NCBI RefSeq assembly: GCF_000821305.1
Contig: NZ_CCXK01000016.1
Location: forward strand, 175,033 to 239,032
Direction of reading: 5' to 3'
DNA length: 64,000 nt
Source of the DNA: Clostridium culturomicium
GTDB taxonomy: Bacteria; Bacillota; Clostridia; Clostridiales; Clostridiaceae
The notes beneath the pieces are model-generated. The model made no database searches and was not told where the DNA came from. It was given only the letters and a program-made list of their open reading frames with translations. This document shows positions 36,304 to 45,143 of this stretch, one piece after another (position 1 is the first letter of the stretch; every line of letters starts with the position of its first letter). The position numbers and the translations under genes are program-made.

Positions 36304-36693
36304 TTACATCTTATTACCACAATAAGGACAGTATTTATATTTATTATCAATACTAGCTCCACAACTTTGGCAAATTATCTTATCCTCAGTTGCATCACTA
36401 CCATAATTATTTTTAACTTCTTCTAAATCCCAATAAGTTAACTCTTCCCCCATGCCTTTTTCAAAATTTCCTCCCTTTTCAGAAGAAATTCTAAATATAT
36501 TTCTACAGCTATTACACTTTAAATAATACTCCTCATTCCATTTTATTATTGGAATAAAGAAAAAATGAAAACATTGAAAAGTTTTATATAATTTGCCTGA
36601 TGAAATTCCTTCACAATTTTTACACTGCACTTGATTAACTTCACATATTTCCTTTTGTTTATTTTCAATTCCAAAAACACCTATGAAAAACAT
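36304..36693 (-). CDS. zinc-ribbon domain protein
   Basis: A 129-residue protein with MFFIGVFGIENKQKEI at the start, then CKNC and CNSC pairs forming one zinc ribbon (with FHFFFIPIIKWNEEYYLKC between) and a second ribbon CQSC...CPYCG at the C-terminus. ATG 36693 is chosen because AAGGTG lies 6 bases upstream and this start is typical of the clostridial family; the frame extends 37 residues further up through unlikely sequence. Function is unknown. Confidence 0.8.
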   Translation of the reverse strand: MFFIGVFGIENKQKEICEVNQVQCKNCEGISSGKLYKTFQCFHFFFIPIIKWNEEYYLKCNSCRNIFRISSEKGGNFEKGMGEELTYWDLEEVKNNYGSDATEDKIICQSCGASIDNKYKYCPYCGNKM

Positions 36694-36781
36694 ATATTTC
36701 ACCTTCATTATATTTATTTCAATTATATTCTCTATTATTGTATACTTAATTAATAAATTAATAAAATTATTAAAACAAAAT

Positions 36782-36808
36782 AAAGATGCTTTAATTAAAA
36801 GCATCTTT
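36782..36808. terminator. terminator of the copper operon
   Basis: A perfect 11-bp stem AAAGATGCTTT / AAAGCATCTTT with a 5-base loop, 85 bases after the copZ stop on the minus strand. Confidence 0.75.
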
Positions 36809-36894
36809 ATTTACTTATAAATTAAATTTGGACTTTAAATCTATAAGTGTTATCTATTACTAACCCAAAAGAAGGTTATTATCTTTATTCTATC

Positions 36895-37098
36895 CTATTC
36901 AATTCCAACTACATCGTAGCCTTCATCTTCAATTACTTCCTTTAAAACTGAATTGTCAATCTCAGTTTCCACTAAAGCATACTTTTCTGCAAGGTTAACT
37001 TCTAGTAATGAAACACCTTCCATCTCTTCTAATGCATTTCTAACATGACCTACACAGTTATTACATTTCATTCCCTCAATTAATATTTTCTTTTTCAT
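36895..37098 (-). CDS. copZ: copper chaperone (HMA domain)
   Basis: A 67-residue single heavy-metal-associated domain with the copper-binding GMKCNNC motif (Cys 12 and Cys 15). It is expected to carry Cu(I) in the cytoplasm to CopA. It is the last gene of the csoR-copA-copZ operon, 49 bases after copA. Ribosome site AGGAGG. Confidence 0.93.
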   Translation of the reverse strand: MKKKILIEGMKCNNCVGHVRNALEEMEGVSLLEVNLAEKYALVETEIDNSVLKEVIEDEGYDVVGIE

Positions 37099-37147
37099 TT
37101 TTATTCCTCCTATAATTTTACTAATATTTATTATTAATTTTTATATA

Positions 37148-39583
37148 TTAAGCTTTAAATCTTCTAAGCCTTAGAGCATTAGTAAGTACTGATACTGAGC
37201 TTAAACTCATAGCACCAGCTGCTATCATTGGATTTAAAAGTGGTCCTCCAAAAATGTGTAATACACCCATTGCAACTGGAATTCCTAGCACGTTATATCC
37301 AAAGGCCCAGAATAAGTTTTGTTTTATATTTCTAATGGTTGCTTTACTTAATTTAACTGCTGTAATAACATCCATTAAATCACTTCTCATTAAAACTATA
37401 TCTGCTGATTCAATTGCAACGTCTGTTCCTGAACCTATAGCTATTCCTATATCCGCTTGCGCAAGAGCTGGAGCATCATTAATACCATCTCCAACCATAG
37501 CTACCTTATCGCCATTTGCTTGAAGCTTTTTAACTTCGTTAGATTTATCCTCTGGAAGAACTTCAGATAGAACAATATCTATTCCAACCTGCTTTGCAAT
37601 AGCATCTGCTGTTCTTTTATTATCTCCAGTTATCATAGCAACCTTAATACCCATTTCATGTAAAGTTTCTATAGCTTTTTTACTGCTAGGCTTTACAGTA
37701 TCAGCAACTGCTATAATTCCTGCAAGTTTTCCATCAATAGCTACATACATTGGAGTTTTTCCCTCTGATGCTAAAGTATCTGATTTTTCGCCTAGATGTT
37801 CTATATCAATTTTTTCTCTTGTCATTAATTTTTTATTTCCTAGGAAAATATCTTTCCCATCAATAATAACTTCTATCCCATGGCCTGGGATTGCATTAAA
37901 CTTTTCTATAGACTTAAGACTTAATCCCCTTGCTTCTGCACCTTTTACTATAGCTTCTCCTAGTGGATGTTCTGATCCTTTTTCAGCACTAGCTGCTAAA
38001 GCAAGAATCTCATCTTCTGAATATCCATCAGTTACAACATCTGTAACAACCGGCTTTCCTTCAGTTATTGTTCCTGTTTTATCAAACACAATAGTTTTAA
38101 GCTGGTGAGTAACTTCTAAGGCCTCTCCACCTTTAATTAAAACTCCATTTTCTGCACCCTTTCCTGTTCCAACCATAATTGCTGTTGGAGTTGCAAGTCC
38201 AAGGGCACATGGACATGCTATTACAAGGACTGCTATAAATATTGTCATGGCAAACTCTGGTGATTCACCCGCAATTAACCATCCTACTGTTGCTAATATT
38301 GCTAATCCTATAACTATCGGTACAAAATATGCTGAAATAACATCTGCAAGTTTTGCTATTGGTGCTTTGGAACCTTGTGCATCTTCCACAAGTTTTATTA
38401 TTTGAGCAAGGGCTGTATCTTTCCCAACCTTTGTAGCCTTATATTTGATAAAGCCTGTTTTATTGATACTTGCTCCAATAACTTTGCTTCCCACAGTTTT
38501 TTCTACTGGTAAGCTTTCACCTGTAAGCATTGATTCATCAATAGCTGTACTTCCTTCTATAACTTCTCCGTCAACTGGAAGTTTCTCCCCTGGTTTAACT
38601 AAAACTATATCTCCTGCCACTACTTCATCTAATGGTACTTCTATTTCATTGCCATCTCTTATGATTCTAGCAGTCTTTGGAGCTAATCCCATAAGTGCTT
38701 TTATAGCTTGAGATGTCTTTCCCTTTGAAACAGCTTCTAAATATTTTCCTAGAGTAATAAGAGCTAGAATAACCGCTGCTGACTCAAAGTATAAGTGCAT
38801 AGCGTATCCATGGTCTCCGCCTTGAATTTTATATATTGCAAATATCCCATATACAAAAGCTGCTAGTGTTCCTATTGCTATAAGTGAATCCATATTTGGA
38901 CTTAATCTGAAAAGATTTTTAATTCCAATTTTGTAAAACTTATATCCTATTAGCATTACTGGTACAGTTAATACTAGTTGAACTAGAGCAAAATTAAGTG
39001 GACTTATCATTGGATCTAAAACCGCTGGAAGAGGCATCCCTACCATATGACCCATACTTATTATTAAAAGTGGAATTGCAAATACTAAAGACCATATAAA
39101 TCTCATCAACAAGGTATGAGCTTCATCTTTCTTTTTTTCTTTTCCCTCATCAACCTTTTCTTCTTCTCTTATAAGTTTATATCCAGCCTTCTCAACTGCC
39201 GCCTTTACATCTCCGTAACTAACTTCATCCTCATTCATTACTATTGTAAGCTTCTCTGTAGCAAAATTAACTGAGGAACTCTCTACCCCTGATAATTTTT
39301 TTGTGACTCTCTCTACCCTATTAGCACATGCCGAACAAGTCATTCCTTCTACTTTGAAATTATGAAGTTTCATATTTTTCTTTACTCCATATCCAGCCTT
39401 TGTAACTGCACCAACTATATTGTCAGCTCCAACCTTTCCATTATCATATTTAACAGTCAAGGTTTCCGTTGCAAAGTTAACTACTGAGCTTTCAACTCCA
39501 TCTAATTTTTTAACTGCTCTTTCTACTCTATTAGCGCAAGCTGAGCAAGTCATCCCTTCTATTTTAAAAGATTTATTCTCCAT
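37148..39583 (-). CDS. copA: Cu(I)-exporting P1B-type ATPase
   Basis: An 811-residue membrane ATPase with two N-terminal HMA domains (GMTCSAC at about 10-16 and 81-87), eight membrane helices, the metal-translocating CPC at 457-459, phosphorylation motif DKTGT starting at Asp 501, SEHPLGEA and MVGDGINDAPAL. These are the marks of copper-exporting P1B-1 ATPases. It pumps Cu(I) out of the cell, fed by CopZ. It follows csoR by 12 bases. Confidence 0.97.
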   Translation of the reverse strand: MENKSFKIEGMTCSACANRVERAVKKLDGVESSVVNFATETLTVKYDNGKVGADNIVGAVTKAGYGVKKNMKLHNFKVEGMTCSACANRVERVTKKLSGVESSSVNFATEKLTIVMNEDEVSYGDVKAAVEKAGYKLIREEEKVDEGKEKKKDEAHTLLMRFIWSLVFAIPLLIISMGHMVGMPLPAVLDPMISPLNFALVQLVLTVPVMLIGYKFYKIGIKNLFRLSPNMDSLIAIGTLAAFVYGIFAIYKIQGGDHGYAMHLYFESAAVILALITLGKYLEAVSKGKTSQAIKALMGLAPKTARIIRDGNEIEVPLDEVVAGDIVLVKPGEKLPVDGEVIEGSTAIDESMLTGESLPVEKTVGSKVIGASINKTGFIKYKATKVGKDTALAQIIKLVEDAQGSKAPIAKLADVISAYFVPIVIGLAILATVGWLIAGESPEFAMTIFIAVLVIACPCALGLATPTAIMVGTGKGAENGVLIKGGEALEVTHQLKTIVFDKTGTITEGKPVVTDVVTDGYSEDEILALAASAEKGSEHPLGEAIVKGAEARGLSLKSIEKFNAIPGHGIEVIIDGKDIFLGNKKLMTREKIDIEHLGEKSDTLASEGKTPMYVAIDGKLAGIIAVADTVKPSSKKAIETLHEMGIKVAMITGDNKRTADAIAKQVGIDIVLSEVLPEDKSNEVKKLQANGDKVAMVGDGINDAPALAQADIGIAIGSGTDVAIESADIVLMRSDLMDVITAVKLSKATIRNIKQNLFWAFGYNVLGIPVAMGVLHIFGGPLLNPMIAAGAMSLSSVSVLTNALRLRRFKA

Positions 39584-39595
39584 TTTATCACCTTC

Positions 39596-39865
39596 TTATT
39601 TACATATAATTTTTTCTAATATGCTATTTATTTCTTTAATTTTGGCATCAGCATTATTATCGCTAGTACAAGCTTCCTTCACACAATGATTTAAATGTCC
39701 TTTAAGAACCTCTAAGTTAGCTTTCTTTACAAGTGATTGAGATGCCAAAATCTGATTAGATACATCTATGCAATATCTATCTTCTTCAATCATTTTTATG
39801 ATTCCATCAATCTGACCTCTAGCTGTTTTCAATAGCTGAAGTGCTTTTTTTCTTTCTTCGCTCAT
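39596..39865 (-). CDS. csoR: copper-sensing repressor CsoR
   Basis: An 89-residue all-helical DUF156 regulator with the Cu(I) ligand set C-H-C at Cys 32, His 57 and Cys 61, spaced 25 and 4 as in CsoR, so it is the copper-type rather than the nickel (RcnR) or formaldehyde (FrmR) type. It should release its operator on binding Cu(I). It is the first gene of the operon; the operator lies just upstream of its start. Confidence 0.94.
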   Translation of the reverse strand: MSEERKKALQLLKTARGQIDGIIKMIEEDRYCIDVSNQILASQSLVKKANLEVLKGHLNHCVKEACTSDNNADAKIKEINSILEKIICK

Positions 39866-39879
39866 TTCTACCTCCTACT

Positions 39880-39903
39880 CCCCTCCCCTGGGGGGGGTGT
39901 ATC
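39880..39903 (-). promoter_or_regulatory. CsoR-type operator
   Basis: ATACACCCCCCCAGGGGAGGGG on the minus strand: a G/C-tract dyad with an AT flank, as in known CsoR operators. It overlaps the transcription start between the -10 and the ribosome site. Confidence 0.8.
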
Positions 39904-39906
39904 TTT

Positions 39907-39935
39907 ATATTAATCCTCATTTTCCATTTTGTCAA
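39907..39935 (-). promoter_or_regulatory. promoter of the copper operon
   Basis: Minus-strand TTGACA (39930-39935), a 17-base spacer and TAATAT (39907-39912), directly upstream of the operator. Confidence 0.8.
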
Positions 39936-40090
39936 CACAAATATAAAAAATTTAATAATAAGTATTTTCCTTTAGCTTTCCCGAAAAAATGAAAAATAGA
40001 AGTAAGTTAAATGAAACTCACTCCTAACAAATAGAGAATAATATAAAAAAACATCATTCCATATCCTCTTAATTTATTTCAAAATTAAAA

Positions 40091-40120
40091 AGGCATGTAG
40101 TATAATCCTACTACATGCCT
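40091..40120. terminator. terminator after prfC
   Basis: A perfect 12-bp stem AGGCATGTAGTA / TACTACATGCCT with a 6-base loop, flanked by A and T runs. Confidence 0.9.
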
Positions 40121-40133
40121 AAAAATCTATAAC

Positions 40134-41729
40134 TTATTCACCTTTTCCAATATTAGAAAGCACTAAGCCTTTATTGTGATCTAAAGCCCAACTGATACCC
40201 CAATCATTTTGGAATATGATAAGGTCTCTGTCTCTAAAGTCTTTTACTATTTTAGAATCACTAGTAATACTTAAATCTTCAGCTTTACCTTCTAATGCTT
40301 CAATCCATCTAATATTTCTAAATGGAAGCATCTCCATTTTGATGTCAACATTGTACTCATTCTTTAATCTGAACTCAAGAACCTCAAACTGAAGAACTCC
40401 AACAACTCCAACGATAATCTGCTCTGTTCCAATATAAAGTTCTTTAAATACCTGAATAGCTCCCTCTTGCGCAATTTGAGTTACCCCTTTAATAAACTGC
40501 TTTCTCTTCATAGTATCAACAGCTTTAACTCTAGCAAAATGTTCTGGAGCAAAGATTGGTATTCCTTCAAACTTAAACTTCTTACTTGGTGAGCAAAGAG
40601 TATCCCCTATACTGAATATACCTGGATCAAATACACCTATAATATCTCCAGCATAAGCATTATCCACAATTTCTCTATCCTGTGCTAAGAACTGCTGAGG
40701 CTGAGCTAGTTTAATTTTATTCCCACCTTGAACGTGGAATACTTCCATTCCCTTCTCAAATTGCCCTGAACATATTCTCATAAATGCTATTCTATCTCTG
40801 TGAGCTTTATTCATATTTGCTTGAATTTTAAATACGAAAGCTGAGAAGTTATCTTCCTTTGGGTCAATTTCCCCTATATCTGAATTTCTTCCTAATGGTG
40901 ATGTTGTAAGCTTTAAGAAGCTTTCAAGGAAGGGTTCTACTCCGAAGTTAGTTAAAGCACTTCCAAAGAATACTGGAGTAAGATCTCCTACTCTAACCTT
41001 CTCTTCATCAAACTCATCTCCAGCTATATCAAGTAATTCTATATCTTCGAGTAGCTTTTCATAAAGACTATCAGTAATAGCTTCCCTAGCTGTAGCTTCA
41101 TCATCTAAATCTATAATTGTTTCACTAACCTCTACTTGGCCGTGGTCACCAGCTTTGAATATATGAATTTGTCTATGTTCTCTGTCATAAACCCCTTTAA
41201 AGTGCATACCAGTTCCTATTGGCCAATTAATTGGATATGACTTTATTCCAAGCTCATTTTCAATCTCTTCCATTAATTCAAAAGGATCTCTAGTTTCTCT
41301 ATCCATCTTATTTACAAATGTAAATATAGGAATATCTCTCATACTAGCTACATGGAATAACTTTCTTGTTTGATCCTCTACCCCTTTTGCTCCATCGATA
41401 ACCATTACCGCACTATCTGCCGCCATAAGAGTTCTATAAGTATCCTCACTAAAATCTTGGTGTCCAGGAGTATCAAGGATATTGATGCAATATCCCTCAT
41501 ATTCAAACTGCATTACAGAAGAAGTAACGGAAATTCCTCTCTTCTTCTCAATTTCCATCCAGTCAGATACAGCATGTTTTGAAGTTTTTCTTGCTTTAAC
41601 AGAACCTGCAAGTCTTATTGCTCCTCCATATAAAAGCAACTTCTCAGTAAGTGTTGTTTTACCAGCATCTGGGTGAGATATAATTGCAAAGGTTCTTCTT
41701 TTTTCTATTTCATTTATATAATCAGCCAT
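40134..41729 (-). CDS. prfC: peptide chain release factor 3
   Basis: A 531-residue translational GTPase of RF3 length that recycles RF1/RF2 after termination. G motifs: SHPDAGKTT (18-26), ILDTPGHQDFSEDTYR, FVNKMDRE and a later G5. The RF3-specific insertions FGSALTNFGVEPFLE and the C-terminal LRNIRW-like region (LPFRNIRWIEALEG) are present. Single gene with its own terminator; AAGGAG upstream. Confidence 0.96.
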   Translation of the reverse strand: MADYINEIEKRRTFAIISHPDAGKTTLTEKLLLYGGAIRLAGSVKARKTSKHAVSDWMEIEKKRGISVTSSVMQFEYEGYCINILDTPGHQDFSEDTYRTLMAADSAVMVIDGAKGVEDQTRKLFHVASMRDIPIFTFVNKMDRETRDPFELMEEIENELGIKSYPINWPIGTGMHFKGVYDREHRQIHIFKAGDHGQVEVSETIIDLDDEATAREAITDSLYEKLLEDIELLDIAGDEFDEEKVRVGDLTPVFFGSALTNFGVEPFLESFLKLTTSPLGRNSDIGEIDPKEDNFSAFVFKIQANMNKAHRDRIAFMRICSGQFEKGMEVFHVQGGNKIKLAQPQQFLAQDREIVDNAYAGDIIGVFDPGIFSIGDTLCSPSKKFKFEGIPIFAPEHFARVKAVDTMKRKQFIKGVTQIAQEGAIQVFKELYIGTEQIIVGVVGVLQFEVLEFRLKNEYNVDIKMEMLPFRNIRWIEALEGKAEDLSITSDSKIVKDFRDRDLIIFQNDWGISWALDHNKGLVLSNIGKGE

Positions 41730-41870
41730 TTATAATTAACTCCTTTATCAAATTAACATCTATAATTAAGAATCCATATTATTATTTCTCTTTTTTACAC
41801 AATTTATATAATAACATAATATAACTTATAAACACAAATAATATTATAAAAAATTTATTAATACAAAATT

Positions 41871-41901
41871 AAAGCAGCAAGGTTTTGTTTCTTGCTGCTT
41901 T
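41871..41901. terminator. terminator after the papain-like gene
   Basis: A perfect 11-bp stem AAAGCAGCAAG / CTTGCTGCTTT with a 9-base loop. Confidence 0.85.
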
Positions 41902-41951
41902 TCAATCTTTAAAATATATAAAAATTTAAATTAAGTAAATATAATTCCTCT

Positions 41952-42491
41952 TTAGCTAACTGCATAATTTCTTAACAATCCAGTATAAACAACATGTCCA
42001 TTCTCTAAGTTATCAAAATCCTCTGGTTTAATTAATGAAACTGGTTTATCAAACTCAACCACTTTTCCTTCTTTAAGCACATGAGCCACAAATTGTGAAC
42101 ATACAAAACGATATCGTCTTTCATGTGGTATATGAAGCATAATAGCCAGAATTCCTAAAAAACTGTACTTATATTTATCATACTCACTGTTAAATCCATC
42201 AATTATTTTTTTCACTTCATTATACTCTTCTTCAGTAACGGTAAGTTCATATACTCTGCAGGTTGTTTTATCATACATCTTAAATATCCCGCCATCAATT
42301 TCTTCCTTAACAAACCCAGGGAAGAATGGAAAATAGCTTGTTCTACGTCCAAAGCTGTACAATTCCCTTAAATCTTTATCTAGGGCAATGGATGTGTGAT
42401 TATAATTATATCCAGTATAAAACTTTATAAGCCTTGAAAAGTATGTGCCAGTCTGGCTAAGCATTACGTATATTTTTTTCCCGTTCTCCAT
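41952..42491 (-). CDS. YiiX/C92-like permuted papain-fold protein
   Basis: A 179-residue protein with the permuted papain arrangement: His in YNHTSIALD (about residue 31) comes before the Cys in RFVCSQFVAHVL (about residue 134), the order seen in YiiX/YaeF-type (peptidase C92) enzymes. Family members may act on lipids or cell-wall-linked peptides; the substrate is unknown. No signal peptide. ATG 42491 is chosen for the GGGGGG 7 bases upstream. It is divergent from the next gene, with back-to-back promoters. Confidence 0.75.
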   Translation of the reverse strand: MENGKKIYVMLSQTGTYFSRLIKFYTGYNYNHTSIALDKDLRELYSFGRRTSYFPFFPGFVKEEIDGGIFKMYDKTTCRVYELTVTEEEYNEVKKIIDGFNSEYDKYKYSFLGILAIMLHIPHERRYRFVCSQFVAHVLKEGKVVEFDKPVSLIKPEDFDNLENGHVVYTGLLRNYAVS

Positions 42492-42529
42492 AACATCACC
42501 CCCCAATGTATCAAGTAAATCATTAATAT

Positions 42530-42557
42530 ATTATACACCTTTTCTTGCATAAATCAA
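42530..42557 (-). promoter_or_regulatory. promoter of the papain-like gene
   Basis: Minus-strand TTGATT (42552-42557), a 16-base spacer and TATAAT (42530-42535). Confidence 0.7.
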
Positions 42558-42667
42558 ATCACTAAAATTATACTATATTTTTTAAAAAACTTCATCATAA
42601 TTTGACAATTTTCCATACAATCTTATGAAAACCTACAGTAATGTATGTGTTTTTATAGGGATTATTA

Positions 42668-42696
42668 TTGAAAAATCTACTCCCTATTGTTATAAT
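42668..42696 (+). promoter_or_regulatory. promoter of the NadR-like P-loop gene
   Basis: TTGAAA (42668-42673), a 17-base spacer and TATAAT (42691-42696), about 30 bases before the start. Confidence 0.8.
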
Positions 42697-42727
42697 AATA
42701 TTCTATTAGAATATGGAGGCTATAATT

Positions 42728-43312
42728 ATGACTGTTAGAGTAGCTATTTTAGGTGGCCCACGTTGTGGTAAAACCACCCTTATGCAACAACTTTATGTAG
42801 ATATGAAAATTGCTGGACTTAATGTTGGATGTGCAGCTGAGTACAGCACAGATTATTTAAGAGAAAAAGGTATGATTGAGACAATTTCAGAGCAATATGG
42901 AATTTACCTTGGTCAATTCAAATTAGAGGCAGAGCTTTCAGTTTTTGATTACGCTTTAACTGACTATGCAACTTTTGTACCTTATATTTACGCAAGATTT
43001 ATGCTTGGAGACAAAACTCGTACTAACAAAGAAATTGAAATCCTTAAAGATTTATATGGTCTTGCGATTAAAGATATCCAAAACTATGATCATATTTTCT
43101 ATGTTGGTAGAGAATTTGGATATGAAAAAGATGGAGTTAGATGGCAGGATGAAGATATTGCAATAGCAGTAGATAACGCAATCTTATCTTTCTTAAAAAC
43201 AGAAGCTATTTCTTATACAACCCTAACAGGTTCAACTAAAGAAAGAGCAAAACAAGTTCTTGATATACTAAACATCAAAGCTGAATTAAAAGACGATACT
43301 GAGTCTAAATAA
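42728..43312 (+). CDS. P-loop ATPase/kinase (NadR-like, AAA_28)
   Basis: A 194-residue protein with Walker A LGGPRCGKTTL (about 8-17) followed by a fold resembling the NadR kinase/AAA_28 group: AAEYSTDYLREKG after the P-loop, and HIFYVGREFGYEKDGVRWQDED with a basic and acidic cluster. Probably a small-molecule kinase; substrate unknown. ATG 42728 has GGAGG 8 bases upstream; the ATG five codons earlier overlaps that ribosome site. Single gene between its promoter and a strong terminator. Confidence 0.7.
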   Translation: MTVRVAILGGPRCGKTTLMQQLYVDMKIAGLNVGCAAEYSTDYLREKGMIETISEQYGIYLGQFKLEAELSVFDYALTDYATFVPYIYARFMLGDKTRTNKEIEILKDLYGLAIKDIQNYDHIFYVGREFGYEKDGVRWQDEDIAIAVDNAILSFLKTEAISYTTLTGSTKERAKQVLDILNIKAELKDDTESK

Positions 43313-43320
43313 TCATATAT

Positions 43321-43373
43321 AAAAGCCCCAATATAAGCTTTTCACCTTAGTGAAATTTTATATTGGGGCTTTT
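43321..43373. terminator. bidirectional terminator
   Basis: A perfect 15-bp stem AAAAGCCCCAATATA / TATATTGGGGCTTTT plus an inner hairpin; it separates the convergent P-loop and trpS genes. Confidence 0.92.
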
Positions 43374-43374
43374 A

Positions 43375-44376
43375 TTAGTACTGAACTAAACCTATTTTCT
43401 TCTGCATTTTCCTTAAAGTTTTTGTTGCAATGTAGTTAGCTTTTTCAGCTCCCGCTTTATATATTTCTTCTAACTGCTTTTTATCACTCAATAATCCCTT
43501 AACTTTTTCTTGTATAGGTTCTAATTCTTCAACTATTGCCTCTGCCACATCTTTTTTAAATTGCGCATACCCTTGACCTTCATACTTAGCTTCAATTTCT
43601 TCCATTGTCATTCCTGTTATAGTACTTAATATAGTCATAAGATTTTTAACTCCCGGCTGGTCATCACTAAATCTTACTTCACCAATACTATCAGTAACAG
43701 CTCTAGAAACTTTTCTTCTTATTACTTCTGGTGGATCTAAGATTAAGATATATCCATTTGGATTTTCTTCTGACTTAGACATTTTCTTAGTTGGATTTTG
43801 TAAATCCATAATCTTCGCACCAGCTTTTCCTATATAAGCATTAGGCACTGTAAATGTTGGACTGTAAGCTCTATTAAATCTTTCAGCTATATTTCTAGCT
43901 AATTCTAAATGCTGTACCTGGTCAACTCCTACTGGAACTAAATCAGCTTGATATAAAAGAACATCCCCTGCCATTAAAACTGGATAGTTGAAAAGACCTG
44001 CACTTATGCTGTCCCCTTCTTTATTCTTTGATTTATCCTTGTATTGAGTCATTCTGCCAAGCTCTCCCATGTAGCTGTTGCAAGTTAAAAGCCATGAAGC
44101 CTCACAGTGAGCTGGTACATGTGATTGAATAAACATAGTATTCTTCTCTGGGTCAACCCCTGCAGCAATATAAATAGCTAAAACCTCTAAACTTCTTTTT
44201 CTAAGCTCTGCTGGTACTTGCCTTACTGTTATTGCATGTAAATCTGCAATAAAGAAATAACAGTCATACTCATCTTGAAGCTTAACCCAGTTCTTTATAG
44301 CTCCTAAATAATTTCCTAAAGTTAAATCGCCAGAAGGCTTTATTCCACTAACAATTACTTTTTTCTTTTCATCCAT
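43375..44376 (-). CDS. trpS: tryptophan--tRNA ligase
   Basis: A 333-residue class I synthetase charging tRNA-Trp. The HIGH-like motif is in PSGDLTLGNYLG (14-25) and KMSKS is at 198-202. The tryptophan-site block VPVGVDQVQHLEL is present. ATG 44376 is chosen because AGGGAGA lies 7 bases upstream. T-box controlled with a Trp specifier. Confidence 0.97.
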   Translation of the reverse strand: MDEKKKVIVSGIKPSGDLTLGNYLGAIKNWVKLQDEYDCYFFIADLHAITVRQVPAELRKRSLEVLAIYIAAGVDPEKNTMFIQSHVPAHCEASWLLTCNSYMGELGRMTQYKDKSKNKEGDSISAGLFNYPVLMAGDVLLYQADLVPVGVDQVQHLELARNIAERFNRAYSPTFTVPNAYIGKAGAKIMDLQNPTKKMSKSEENPNGYILILDPPEVIRRKVSRAVTDSIGEVRFSDDQPGVKNLMTILSTITGMTMEEIEAKYEGQGYAQFKKDVAEAIVEELEPIQEKVKGLLSDKKQLEEIYKAGAEKANYIATKTLRKMQKKIGLVQY

Positions 44377-44410
44377 AATTAATTCTCCCTTCATTTCATC
44401 AATATAATAA

Positions 44411-44665
44411 AAAAAGCTCTATGGAAATAATTCCATAGGGCATAAATTACGCGGTACCACCTATCTTGAAAGCTTAGCTTTCATCTCCTTAAGATACATT
44501 CATATCCTAGCTCTGTAACGTGAGCTAACGTGCTAAGCTACTTAAAATTCACCCAGCATCTCAGCGACCCATTCATATTAAGCATAATTATGATAATCCC
44601 ACCAGCTATCACTCTCTTTAAATCTGTTTTTAATACTACTTACTTCGCTTCAACGATTTTTTAAT
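44411..44665 (-). promoter_or_regulatory. T-box leader (Trp) of trpS
   Basis: Minus-strand core AGGTGGTACCGCG (44450-44462) before a terminator with arms GCCCTATGGAA / TTCCATAGAGC and a T run (44411-44441). The specifier loop reads GAA-TGG-GTC, with TGG (44569-44571) for tryptophan. A GAGAGTGATAGCTGGTG stem I base is seen upstream. Confidence 0.92.
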
Positions 44666-44675
44666 ATTTTTTATT

Positions 44676-44704
44676 ATTATAATTCTTATAATAACTTATG
44701 TCAA
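44676..44704 (-). promoter_or_regulatory. promoter of trpS
   Basis: Consensus minus-strand TTGACA (44699-44704), a 17-base spacer and TATAAT (44676-44681). Confidence 0.9.
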
Positions 44705-44848
44705 TAGTTCTTTCTCTGTGATAAAGCAATTCAAATCTTTTAATATTTTTTATTTATATAGTATTTATTTGTTTATATAGCACAAACTAAATCCATTGAT
44801 AGCATATTTTATATTTAAATATATACCCAATTAAAGGAGGTAAGTTTT

Positions 44849-45073
44849 ATGGATAATAAAAACAATAAAACTAATACTAAATCTAAACAATATGGACCAA
44901 ACGAAAGAGATTTTTTAGAAGCTAGTGAAGCCCCTGTTAAATCTTACTCCCTTGAAGATTACGTTCTTCTACCAAACCATGTTGTTGATCCAATCGTTGC
45001 AAATAATATTTCTAATGCTGAATTTGACTACACCTATAATGAAGATTCAGATATTCTCGATACTAAAAAATAA
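44849..45073 (+). CDS. small acidic hypothetical protein
   Basis: A 74-residue protein with a Lys/Asn-rich start and an acidic, Tyr-containing C-terminal half (EDYVLLPNHVVDP, FDYTYNEDSDILD). It has an excellent ribosome site (AAAGGAGGT, 8 bases) and its own terminator, so it is likely expressed. No membrane segment, Cys or known motif is seen. The family is not recognised. Confidence 0.65.
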   Translation: MDNKNNKTNTKSKQYGPNERDFLEASEAPVKSYSLEDYVLLPNHVVDPIVANNISNAEFDYTYNEDSDILDTKK

Positions 45074-45107
45074 CATAAAATTGATACATAAAATCACTCC
45101 AATAAAA

Positions 45108-45141
45108 ATACAGCTTGAATTTTATCAAGCTGTATCTTTTT
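45108..45141. terminator. bidirectional terminator
   Basis: A perfect 11-bp stem ATACAGCTTGA / TCAAGCTGTAT with a 6-base loop and a T run, between the small protein gene and the convergent aminopeptidase. Confidence 0.9.
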
Positions 45142-45143
45142 TA

